A stretch of 64,000 nt of DNA from UMGS172 sp045578845 (GTDB taxonomy: Bacteria > Bacillota > Clostridia > Oscillospirales > Acutalibacteraceae), in contig JAZNLA010000045.1 in NCBI GenBank assembly GCA_045578845.1, forward strand, positions 1 through 64,000, in the 5' to 3' direction. The position numbers and the translations under genes were made by a program. The notes under the pieces are model-generated. The model made no database searches. It was given only the letters and a program-made list of their open reading frames with translations, and had not been told where the DNA came from. Positions 1 to 7,996 of this stretch are shown in pieces (position 1 is the first letter of the stretch; every line of letters begins with the position of its first letter).

Positions 1-285
1 AGCAACTACGCATATTTCCCTGTGATTTTTGATGCAGATGTTTTTGGTGCAAGCCGTAACGAGGTGTTTAGTGAATTGGCCGAAAAAGGCATCGGTGCGA
101 GAAAGTATTTTTATCCTCTCACCAACACTTTTGAGTGTTTCGAGGGGAGATATAATCCCGATTTAACTCCTGTGGCATTAAGTATAAGCAAAAGGGTATT
201 AACTTTGCCTATGTATGCTGACCTTTCGCTACAAGATGTTGACCGTATTTGCGATGCTATTATAGCGTGTAAAAAAATTAACTGA
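1..285 (+). CDS. DegT/DnrJ/EryC1/StrS-type aminotransferase, C-terminal fragment
   Basis: The frame is open from the first base, so this is the 3' end of a longer gene that starts before the window. The first residues in frame read SNYAYFPV, followed by a C-terminal domain with GIGARKYFYPL and a closing helix ending IIACKKIN. This resembles the C-terminus of PLP-dependent sugar aminotransferases (DegT/DnrJ/EryC1/StrS), which make amino sugars for surface glycans or antibiotics. The PLP lysine and substrate pocket lie outside the window, so the exact reaction cannot be given. A GTG at 22 is an internal codon rather than a start. A strong terminator follows directly, so this gene ends an upstream operon. 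Confidence 0.75.
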   Translation, partial: SNYAYFPVIFDADVFGASRNEVFSELAEKGIGARKYFYPLTNTFECFEGRYNPDLTPVALSISKRVLTLPMYADLSLQDVDRICDAIIACKKIN

Positions 286-297
286 ATATAAAAATTA

Positions 298-331
298 CAG
301 ACACCGCTTTCTAAAAGCGGTGTCTGTTTTT
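298..331 (+). terminator. Rho-independent terminator after the DegT-type gene
   Basis: A perfect 13-bp stem pairs 298-310 with 314-326 around a 3-nt loop (cta), followed by TTTTT. It starts 12 bases after the stop codon at 285. Confidence 0.93.
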
Positions 332-602
332 ATGCACATGCAACTGCATAGTTTTAGGACAAACTGCATAGGAATAAAGCGGGTATTATGTACTATTTTT
401 AACAACATTCGTAATTTTGCACAATAACATGTGTATTGATACAGCGTGAGGCATAATATGAGTTAGCGTTTGAGGGTTGTATTTGTGTATTTTGACGGCA
501 AAATGTTCCTAAAAAGGCAGTTTACAGTAAATATGCATATATGAGTTGGTACAAAAAATTAAAATAAAATGAGAAAATTAGTGAAAATTTGACAATAAGC
601 GG
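332..602. other. Long upstream region of the ABC/NHL/DUF5696 operon, no gene seen
   Basis: About 270 bases without a supported gene lie between the terminator and the promoter at 603. Two features stand out: a 10-base direct repeat (342-351 and 362-371), and ATTTTGCACAA at 414-424, which recurs at 61064-61074 upstream of the other B-repeat gene. The length and repeats suggest a control region for the accessory operon, but this is inference. Confidence 0.5.
342..371 (+). repeat. Direct repeat AACTGCATAG, two copies 20 bp apart
   Basis: AACTGCATAG occurs at 342-351 and 362-371. The start-to-start distance of 20 bp is close to two helical turns, so both copies would face the same side of the DNA. 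That is typical for a dimeric activator such as an AraC-type protein. It lies about 230 bp upstream of the promoter at 603, so a direct role is uncertain. Confidence 0.4.
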
Positions 603-631
603 TTGACAAAATACTGAAATTGTAGGATAAT
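603..631 (+). promoter_or_regulatory. Sigma-A promoter of the first ABC transporter operon
   Basis: TTGACA at 603-608, a 17-bp spacer, then GATAAT at 626-631. Expected transcription start is near 638, giving an untranslated leader of about 88 nt before the ATG at 726. A start codon at 654 would lie just inside this leader without a ribosome binding site. Confidence 0.88.
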
Positions 632-725
632 ACAGTATAGATAATTATGCAAATTGGGTTTTTGGCTTTCGTCACAAACTCGGTGGTCTTGCAAGATCCG
701 TAAATTATTATTTGAAGGTGAAGAA

Positions 726-3700
726 ATGAAATTTGGTAAAACACGACTGTTCGCTGTTCTGCTCGCTGCTGTGCTTGCTTTGTCGTCATTTGCTAACCTT
801 TCGGTTTTTGCCGAAGAAGCAACTGCTGATGAAAGCAATGGTAAGCCTCAAGAAAGCACCTCTTCTGACGCTGCTGTATCCGGTGAATACCAGAAGTATC
901 TTGAATCCATTAAGGACTATAAAAATGCAAAAGAGGATATCGTTATAAACGCTGCTGGCTATAAGGAAACGGTCGGCGGGGACTATGCTTCGAAAGAGGG
1001 CGGAGCTGATGCCGGCAACGTTTTCTCAATCAAAAATTACGATGTTCTTGATGACATTCATACCGGCAGCCATGTTAAAGCAGATTGCCTTGTATGGGCA
1101 GACAACCCTGATTTTAAACAGCAGGGTTATGTCACTTATGTTATAGAGGTTCCGGAGGATGCCATTTATAATATTGAGTTTAAATATCTTCCACTTATAA
1201 AAACCGGTGCCACAGGTGACACCGCTGACGATAAGGATACCACAAGTCCGGTTGAAATCGGCGTAAAGATTGACGGAAAAACCCTTTATAAGGGTCTTGA
1301 CGGTTTGATGCTTCCTCGTAAGTTTGTCAATAGCGGTGCTACTATTGATAAACCCACAGGTGATATCCGTGAAGATTCTCTTAATAACCAACTTACTCCC
1401 GAACAGGTAATGTACAGTGAATTTACCACGACTTATGCAGTCGATCCCATAGGTGTTGTTGCCAATCCTTATAAAGTACTTCTCACCGCAGGTGCTCATG
1501 AAATCACTTTGGTGTCTAATTATGAGCCGTTTGCTCTTGCAAGTATTACATTTAAAGCCCCCGAGAATGTTGTTTCTTATAAAGAGTACATAGAAAATCA
1601 TTCCGGTGTCGCAAATTATACCGGTACCGCTGTTGAAATCGAAGGCGAAGATGCTTGGATTAAGTCAACCAACTCCATTGTTTCCAAGGCTGACAACAGT
1701 TCATCTTCAATCAATCCTCAAAGCCCTATTAAGAATATTCTTAATTATATAGGCAGTACCAACTGGGGAACACCCGGCGAAAGTTTAACATGGACAGTAA
1801 CAGTCCCCGAAAGCGGACTTTATACCCTGGGAATGACATATAAACAAGCCGCTGTTATCGATGGCTTCAGTTACCGTTCACTTACAATTGACGGCAAAAC
1901 TCCGTTTAAAGAGTGTGAAACACTCCGTTTTGACTACTGCACAACTTGGAAGTTCTATGAGTTCGGCGATGGAAAAAATCCTTACATGTTCTATCTTGAG
2001 TCAGGAAAAACACATCTGATAACTCTTACAGTAACTTTGGGCGAAACTGCAGACTTCTATTTGAGATTAAACGATATTGTAGACCAAATAGGCGATACAT
2101 ATATTGATATAGTTATGATTACAAGTGACTCTCCGGATCCTAACCGTGACTATAATCTCTTTAAACAAATTCCTAATTTCCAAGAAACACTTCTCGGTTT
2201 GTATACCGACCTTGATACACTTTCAAATGATATGAAGGCTCTTTCGGGTTCGAGAAGTAATAAGTATATTGCTGCTCTTAATAATATGTCGCGTGTTATT
2301 AAGGACATGTATAAAAACCAATATACCGCACAAATCTACGTTAAAGATTTCTACAGCAACTACACTACCGTGTGTTCTTGGCTTTATGAAATGAAAACCA
2401 TGCCGCTGAGTCTTGACCAAATGCAGTTTGCTTCACCTAAAACAGGTTATACAAGCCATAAGGCAAATCTGTGGCAGACATTCGTTTTTGAGTGTAAGCG
2501 TTTCTTTGCTTCGTTTAGTGATGACTTTAGTACAATCGGCGGTACAGCCGCCGCTACTGACCGCGGTCAGGTTAGAATTTGGGTAAACTGGGGCCGTGAC
2601 CAAGCACAGGTATTAAGCAATCTTATCCAAGATTCATTCACCTACGAAACCGGAATCAGTGTTAAACTTGAAATTGTTGACGCTTCACTCATTAAGGGTA
2701 TTCTTGCGGGCAACTTCCCTGATATTTCACTCCACATTTCCAGAACCGACCCTGTTAACTTAGGTATGCGTGGAGCATTATACGACCTTACTAATTTCTC
2801 TGCTGCTAAGGACAGCAAATATTCAACCGTAGATGACGGTTCAACTTATTTGTTGGATTATGAAACAGTATTAAAACGTTTCCAGGAGTCAGCTGATATT
2901 CCTTATTGGTATAATGACGGCAAAAAAGACGGCCTTTATGCAATTCCCGACACACAAGGTTTCTATATAATGTACTATCGTACTGATATCTTTGAGCAAC
3001 TTGGAATCGAAGAGCCTCAGATGGCGAACGGTGGTAAAGGTTGGACTTGGGCCGAGTTCCTTGATGCGGCAACTGTATTACAAAGAAATAATATGGGTGC
3101 TTATGTACCTTATACTAAGATAGCATCGTCTACGACGGTAAATGCCGGTATGGGCAGTTTACATATGTTCCCGACAATGCTGACACAAAACAATGTTAAT
3201 CTCTATAATGAAGAGGGCACTGCTACCAATCTTACTTCGGCAGAGGCTATTGCGGCATTTACTCAATGGACCGATTTTTATACAAAATACGGCATTGAAA
3301 AGCAAGCAGACTTCTACAACCGTTTCCGTGTAGGCACTATGCCTTTAGGTATTGCAACCTATAACACATATACCACACTTACTCAAACCGCACCTGAAGT
3401 TCAGGGACGTTGGAAAATTGCACCCATTCCCGGTATTATGCAGGAAGACGGTACAATTAACCGCAGTATCGGCGGTTCGGGCTCCGGTTGCGGCGTTGTA
3501 GCACCTTCATCTAATAAGGATGCTGCATGGGAATTCCTTTGCTGGTGGACCAGTAGCGATACACAACTTCGTTTCAATAACAATGTCGAGTCGGTTTTAG
3601 GTGCAGTTGCACGTACTTCGACTGCTAATATTAACGCATTCAATTCTTACTCTTGGAATGCAGATGACCTCAGTATCCTTAATGAGCAATGGGATGCAGT

Positions 3701-3869
3701 TGTTGAACTTGCAGAACTTCCCGGTGGATACTATGTATCGCGTGCAGTAGACCAAGCATTCTGGGCTGTTCTTAACAAAGAACAAAACGAAAAAGATGCT
3801 ATGCTTCAATGGGGCGAAATTGCCGATAACGAAATTGATCGTAAAATCAATGAATATATTAAGAAGTAA
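726..3869 (+). CDS. Giant extracellular solute-binding protein with N-terminal carbohydrate-binding-like modules
   Basis: Predicted secreted substrate-binding protein of a sugar ABC importer, 1047 residues against 400-550 for the usual family 1 protein. The ATG at 726 follows GAAGGTGAAGAA and opens a Sec signal peptide (residues 1-29, cleavage near VFA-EE); a TTG at 654 would spoil that peptide. After the signal come two beta-rich modules (about 70-290 and 295-465) that look like carbohydrate-binding domains. A helical linker (470-610) follows, then a solute-binding family 1 domain (about 614-1030) starting GQVRIWVNWGRD. There is no lipobox cysteine, which is odd for a Gram-positive binding protein; the N-terminal modules or a partner may hold it at the surface. 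It is the first gene of the operon and is followed by two permeases. Substrate unknown. Confidence 0.85.
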   Translation: MKFGKTRLFAVLLAAVLALSSFANLSVFAEEATADESNGKPQESTSSDAAVSGEYQKYLESIKDYKNAKEDIVINAAGYKETVGGDYASKEGGADAGNVFSIKNYDVLDDIHTGSHVKADCLVWADNPDFKQQGYVTYVIEVPEDAIYNIEFKYLPLIKTGATGDTADDKDTTSPVEIGVKIDGKTLYKGLDGLMLPRKFVNSGATIDKPTGDIREDSLNNQLTPEQVMYSEFTTTYAVDPIGVVANPYKVLLTAGAHEITLVSNYEPFALASITFKAPENVVSYKEYIENHSGVANYTGTAVEIEGEDAWIKSTNSIVSKADNSSSSINPQSPIKNILNYIGSTNWGTPGESLTWTVTVPESGLYTLGMTYKQAAVIDGFSYRSLTIDGKTPFKECETLRFDYCTTWKFYEFGDGKNPYMFYLESGKTHLITLTVTLGETADFYLRLNDIVDQIGDTYIDIVMITSDSPDPNRDYNLFKQIPNFQETLLGLYTDLDTLSNDMKALSGSRSNKYIAALNNMSRVIKDMYKNQYTAQIYVKDFYSNYTTVCSWLYEMKTMPLSLDQMQFASPKTGYTSHKANLWQTFVFECKRFFASFSDDFSTIGGTAAATDRGQVRIWVNWGRDQAQVLSNLIQDSFTYETGISVKLEIVDASLIKGILAGNFPDISLHISRTDPVNLGMRGALYDLTNFSAAKDSKYSTVDDGSTYLLDYETVLKRFQESADIPYWYNDGKKDGLYAIPDTQGFYIMYYRTDIFEQLGIEEPQMANGGKGWTWAEFLDAATVLQRNNMGAYVPYTKIASSTTVNAGMGSLHMFPTMLTQNNVNLYNEEGTATNLTSAEAIAAFTQWTDFYTKYGIEKQADFYNRFRVGTMPLGIATYNTYTTLTQTAPEVQGRWKIAPIPGIMQEDGTINRSIGGSGSGCGVVAPSSNKDAAWEFLCWWTSSDTQLRFNNNVESVLGAVARTSTANINAFNSYSWNADDLSILNEQWDAVVELAELPGGYYVSRAVDQAFWAVLNKEQNEKDAMLQWGEIADNEIDRKINEYIKK

Positions 3870-3889
3870 GAAGGGGGAGGGACAGCAAA

Positions 3890-4813
3890 ATGGAAAAACA
3901 GGTTAAATTAGACCACGATAAAATCAGACGTAAAGCAGTTTTAAAAGAAATGATACCTTCATATATCATGCTGGCACCTTTCTTTATCTGTTTCTTGGTA
4001 TTTCTTGTAATACCCATTGTATCTTCAATAGCACTTAGTTTCACAAACTATGATATGATAAATACACCCAGTTTCAACGGACTCGGAAATTATATCCGTA
4101 TGTTCCTTGATGATGATGTATTTATGATTGTTTTCAAAAACACATTGCTTTTTGCAATTATATGCGGACCGGCGGGTTTCTTGCTTTCGTTCGTTCTTGC
4201 ATGGTTTATTAATGAGTTTTCACCTATTGTCCGTACACTGCTTTCGTTCATGTTCTATGCACCTGCTCTTGTAGGTAATGCGATTTTCATTTGGCAGGTT
4301 GCGTTCAGCAGTGACAGTTACGGTTACATAAACAGTGCACTCCTTTCTTTAGGACTTATAACCGAGCCGGTCACATGGTTGAGTACGGAACAGTACATTA
4401 AGCCTATTATTATAGCGGTTCAGTTGTGGTCAAGTATGGGTGTTTCGTTCCTTTCAAATATTTCAGGTTTGCAAAATGTTAACAATGAACTTTATGAAGC
4501 CGGTGCTATAGACGGTATTCGCAGCAGATGGCAGGAACTTTGGTATATTACCTTACCTACCATGAAAAACATGCTTTTATTTAGTGCGGTTATGCAAATT
4601 TCGTCGGCTTTCTCGATAAGCGGTGTAGCGACTCAACTTGCCGGTTTCCCGAGTGTTAATTATGCTGCTGATACGATAGTATCCCATATGTCCGACTTAG
4701 GTACAGTTCGATTTGAATTAGGCTATGCATCGGCAGTTGCGGTTATCCTATTTTTGATGATGGTTGTATTCCGTCTGATTGTAGGCAAACTACTGAATAT
4801 GACAGGAAAGTGA
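3890..4813 (+). CDS. Carbohydrate ABC transporter permease, MalF/UgpA type
   Basis: Inner-membrane permease, 307 residues with about six transmembrane segments. The cytoplasmic EAA loop is clear: YEAGAIDGI followed by an ITLPTM segment, the site that docks the ATPase. The ATG is 20 bases after the binding-protein gene, behind a strong GGGGGAGGG ribosome binding site. It should pair with the MalG-type permease that follows. No ATP-binding subunit is encoded nearby, so a shared MsmK/MsmX-type ATPase from elsewhere probably powers it; this is inference from known carbohydrate importers. Confidence 0.92.
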   Translation: MEKQVKLDHDKIRRKAVLKEMIPSYIMLAPFFICFLVFLVIPIVSSIALSFTNYDMINTPSFNGLGNYIRMFLDDDVFMIVFKNTLLFAIICGPAGFLLSFVLAWFINEFSPIVRTLLSFMFYAPALVGNAIFIWQVAFSSDSYGYINSALLSLGLITEPVTWLSTEQYIKPIIIAVQLWSSMGVSFLSNISGLQNVNNELYEAGAIDGIRSRWQELWYITLPTMKNMLLFSAVMQISSAFSISGVATQLAGFPSVNYAADTIVSHMSDLGTVRFELGYASAVAVILFLMMVVFRLIVGKLLNMTGK

Positions 4814-4826
4814 GGTGGGAAAACTG

Positions 4827-5783
4827 ATGTTCAGAAAAAAACAGGAACAACTTATATTACCAAGCGGTGCAAAGGCATTGCGTGATTCTGTAAACGACAT
4901 GAAGGCTCCTAAGAGAAGACGCTCTTCTAAATCAGAGGCCAAGCGCTATACAAGGTCAAAGGCGGGCACTTTCTTTTACTTCTTCTTTATAATTGCTGCC
5001 GGTTGCGTTTCGATACTTCCGCTTGTTTATTGTATATGTACATCGCTTAAACCGTTGGATGAAATTCTTATTTTCCCGCCGAGATTTTTCGTTCATCGTC
5101 CTACAATAGCAAACTATGTTGCACTTCCGGAATTACTCTCTAATATGCGTGTTCCGTTGTCGAAGTATATTTTCAACAGTTTGTTTGTTTCAACTGCTAC
5201 AACGTTTCTTTATGTTTTGGTTGCATCAATGGCGGCGTTTGTCCTTTGCAAATCAAACATAAAGTTCAAAAAGACAATATTTTATATTATTCAGTTTTCT
5301 TTGCTTTTCACTTCTTATACTCTTTCGGTTCCGCAGTATCTTATTTTTACATGGTTAAATATAATTGATACATACTGGGTATATATCTTGCCCCACTTTG
5401 CGTCAACTATGGGTGTATTCCTTATGAAACAGTATATGGAAGGTGCCTTGCCAAATGCTTTGCTTGAGGCAGCAAAGATTGACGGTGCAGGCTATTTCAG
5501 AATATTCTGGACAATAGTAATGCCTATCGTCAAACCGATGTGGTTGACACTTACACTGTTTACATTCCGTGATGCGTGGGCATCGGTACCGAGTGGTACA
5601 ATTTTCAATGAAACACTTAAAACCTTACCTACAATTATGTCGCAGATTACTGCCGGCGGTGTTGCCCGTTCAGGTAGTTCAATGGCAGTTACATGCTTGC
5701 TTATGATTCCGCCAATTGTTGTTTATTTGATTTCACAAAGTAATGTTATGGAATCTATGAGCAGTGCCGGTATTAAAGAATAA
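4827..5783 (+). CDS. Carbohydrate ABC transporter permease, MalG/UgpE type
   Basis: Second permease of the first importer, 318 residues. A basic N-terminal tail (about 1-45) precedes six predicted membrane segments. The EAA loop reads LLEAAKIDGAG with IVMPIVKP. The ATG at 4827 lies 6-7 bases after GAGGTGGG, which makes it a better start than the GTG at 4815 inside that site. It follows the first permease by 13 bases and the next gene's ribosome binding site overlaps its stop codon, so translation is probably coupled. Substrate not readable from sequence. Confidence 0.92.
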   Translation: MFRKKQEQLILPSGAKALRDSVNDMKAPKRRRSSKSEAKRYTRSKAGTFFYFFFIIAAGCVSILPLVYCICTSLKPLDEILIFPPRFFVHRPTIANYVALPELLSNMRVPLSKYIFNSLFVSTATTFLYVLVASMAAFVLCKSNIKFKKTIFYIIQFSLLFTSYTLSVPQYLIFTWLNIIDTYWVYILPHFASTMGVFLMKQYMEGALPNALLEAAKIDGAGYFRIFWTIVMPIVKPMWLTLTLFTFRDAWASVPSGTIFNETLKTLPTIMSQITAGGVARSGSSMAVTCLLMIPPIVVYLISQSNVMESMSSAGIKE

Positions 5784-5796
5784 GGAGGAACGAATA

Positions 5797-7977
5797 ATGA
5801 AAATAAGTAAAATTCGCAGCCTCTTTATTAAAATTATGGTTTGCATACTGGCAGTAGTTATGTTTATCCCCGTAATAGGTGCTTCTGCTGTATCAGAAAA
5901 GACCGACGAAATCGGTTATGAAACTTATACCTATTGGTATGACTTTATAGGAAAAAGAAGAAAAGCTGTTTACAGCAAGCCTATGTATGAGGTTGAAAAG
6001 GTGTTTACATCTGCTGAACTCGGTACATTAGGCTCTTCGAGTATTTCTGACGTACATACTACTTCAAACGGTATGACATATGTACTTGATGGCGGTGAAT
6101 CGATTGTTAAAATACTTGATGCCGAATATAACATCGTCAAAGAGTTTTCATATGTTTACGACGATGATGAAAACAATTTCTATTTCAGCAAAGCAAAAGG
6201 CATTTTCGCTGATAATGACGGCAATATTTACATTGCCGATACTAACCATAGTCGTGTTATGAAATGCGACAGCAACGGTAAACTTATTAGAAAGTATACC
6301 TTGCCTGATTCGCACCTTATTCCGAGCGGCTTTATTTATCAACCGGTTAAGGTTGCAGTTGATAATAAGGGTTATGTTTATATTTTAAGCAATGGTTCTT
6401 ATTATGGAGCAATTCTTTATTCACCTGAAGATGAATTTTTAGGATTTTATGGTTCTAACGATGTTCCTGCAACCGTAACACAGGCATTGCTTTCGCTTTG
6501 GAATCGACTTGTTACTACTAATGCTCAAAGAGCGGGTATGGCAAGTCAGTTGCCGTACACATTCACTGATTTATGGATTGACAAAGAAGATTTTGTTTAT
6601 ACAGCGACAGGTTCGACACGATCAGCCAGCCAGATGGCACAAATTAAGCGACTTAACCCCGGCGGTGATAATATCCTTGATTCCGGCGGAGTGAATTTTG
6701 CCGATGAAGGTCTAGGTATATCAAAAATGGACGGCACACGTTATCAAGACCTTATGGGCGTTGCAACCGATAACAACGGTTTTATACACATTATAGATGC
6801 AACCTATGGCAGAGTATTTATTTATGATAATAACTGCCGTATGATATCAGCATTCGGCGGCGGTATTAAAAGCGGTCAGCAGGACGGCACATTCCACACT
6901 CCAAGTGCTATTGCTTATAACACAAGTAATGACGATATTATAATTTCAGATAGTTATAATAATACTCTTACGGTTTTCAGAATTACCGATTACGGTAAAA
7001 TGGTTAAGAGTGCTCAGGCAAAAACTATTGTCGGTGACTATGAAGAGGCTATGGCTGAGTGGACCGAAGTTCTGGCACTTGACCGTAACTGTCAATTAGC
7101 CTATTCCGGTCTTGCTAAAGCATATTATGTAATGGGTCATAATTCAGATGATGTTGCTTTTGCATCGGAATGTATGGACAAGGCAATTAGTCTTTCTAAA
7201 GAAGGTTATGACCGCGACACTTACAGTTTGGCTTTCGGCAGTGTACGTACCGAATGGCTTCGTAATAATTTTGGTTGGATAATGCTTATTGCTGTTTTAA
7301 TTATAGCAGTAGTAATCTTTATTATAGTTTACTCTACTAAACACAGCATGAGGTTAATAAAGAACGAAAAAGTTCACCTCGCCACCACTATTATTACCCA
7401 TCCTGTAGACAATTTCCGTGAAATCAAAGAGAAAAACCTTGTTTCCATACCGGTATGCTTGGTTATTATGGTGCTTTACTATGTATTCACAGTAATGTCG
7501 ACAACAATGGGTGGTTTTGCCTTTGTTTATTTCGACCCATCAAGTTATAACTCGTTGCTTACCCTTGCTACTACAGTAGGTGCTGTTATTCTTTGGACAG
7601 TTGCTAACTGGGCTGTATGTACACTTTTTGGCGGTAAAGGTAAGGCGAAAGAGATTTTCGCAGTTTACTGTTATAGCCTCATTCCGTCGCTTATTTACAG
7701 CATTATATACGTAGTTTGCACTAATATTCTTGTGCCTGAAGAGGCGGCATTCCTTGCAGTTCTTATGACTGTTTGTCAAGGTTACACCTACATTTTATTG
7801 ATATTTGGAACTATGACAATTCACGACTACAGTTTTGGTAAGTTTGTTGGAACTACACTTCTTACACTTGTAGGTTGCGGAATTGTAATATTCCTGTTGG
7901 TCACTGTAGGTGTTCTTATGCAGCAGACTTGGGGCTTTATTGCAACTGTTTATTCTGAAATACTAAAACTATTCTAG
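5797..7977 (+). CDS. Membrane protein with NHL beta-propeller, TPR-like segment and Yip1 domain
   Basis: 726 residues. The ATG at 5797 follows AAGGAGG; an in-frame ATG at 5764 lies inside the upstream gene. A signal sequence (about 1-30, ending near GASA) leads to an extracellular NHL-type propeller (about 85-390) with repeats such as GNIYIADTNHSRV and GFIHIIDATYGRV. A short helical TPR-like region follows (400-470), then one transmembrane helix (about 493-515). The C-terminus is a polytopic Yip1-like domain (about 535-724) that opens with HPVDNFREIKEKN. It sits between two sets of ABC permeases. NHL propellers usually bind proteins or glycans, and Yip1 domains are membrane-embedded with unclear roles in bacteria. 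A role as a surface sensor or scaffold for the importers is plausible but unproven. Confidence 0.8.
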   Translation: MKISKIRSLFIKIMVCILAVVMFIPVIGASAVSEKTDEIGYETYTYWYDFIGKRRKAVYSKPMYEVEKVFTSAELGTLGSSSISDVHTTSNGMTYVLDGGESIVKILDAEYNIVKEFSYVYDDDENNFYFSKAKGIFADNDGNIYIADTNHSRVMKCDSNGKLIRKYTLPDSHLIPSGFIYQPVKVAVDNKGYVYILSNGSYYGAILYSPEDEFLGFYGSNDVPATVTQALLSLWNRLVTTNAQRAGMASQLPYTFTDLWIDKEDFVYTATGSTRSASQMAQIKRLNPGGDNILDSGGVNFADEGLGISKMDGTRYQDLMGVATDNNGFIHIIDATYGRVFIYDNNCRMISAFGGGIKSGQQDGTFHTPSAIAYNTSNDDIIISDSYNNTLTVFRITDYGKMVKSAQAKTIVGDYEEAMAEWTEVLALDRNCQLAYSGLAKAYYVMGHNSDDVAFASECMDKAISLSKEGYDRDTYSLAFGSVRTEWLRNNFGWIMLIAVLIIAVVIFIIVYSTKHSMRLIKNEKVHLATTIITHPVDNFREIKEKNLVSIPVCLVIMVLYYVFTVMSTTMGGFAFVYFDPSSYNSLLTLATTVGAVILWTVANWAVCTLFGGKGKAKEIFAVYCYSLIPSLIYSIIYVVCTNILVPEEAAFLAVLMTVCQGYTYILLIFGTMTIHDYSFGKFVGTTLLTLVGCGIVIFLLVTVGVLMQQTWGFIATVYSEILKLF

Positions 7978-7996
7978 TGAAAGGGAGGAAAATTTT

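Noticed and set aside
654..725. TTG start extending the first solute-binding protein by 24 residues
   Set aside because: No ribosome binding site, it spoils the signal peptide, and the ATG at 726 has a good one.
1026..1601. 191-residue open frame on the minus strand
   Set aside because: Antisense to the solute-binding gene, no ribosome binding site and no recognisable protein features.
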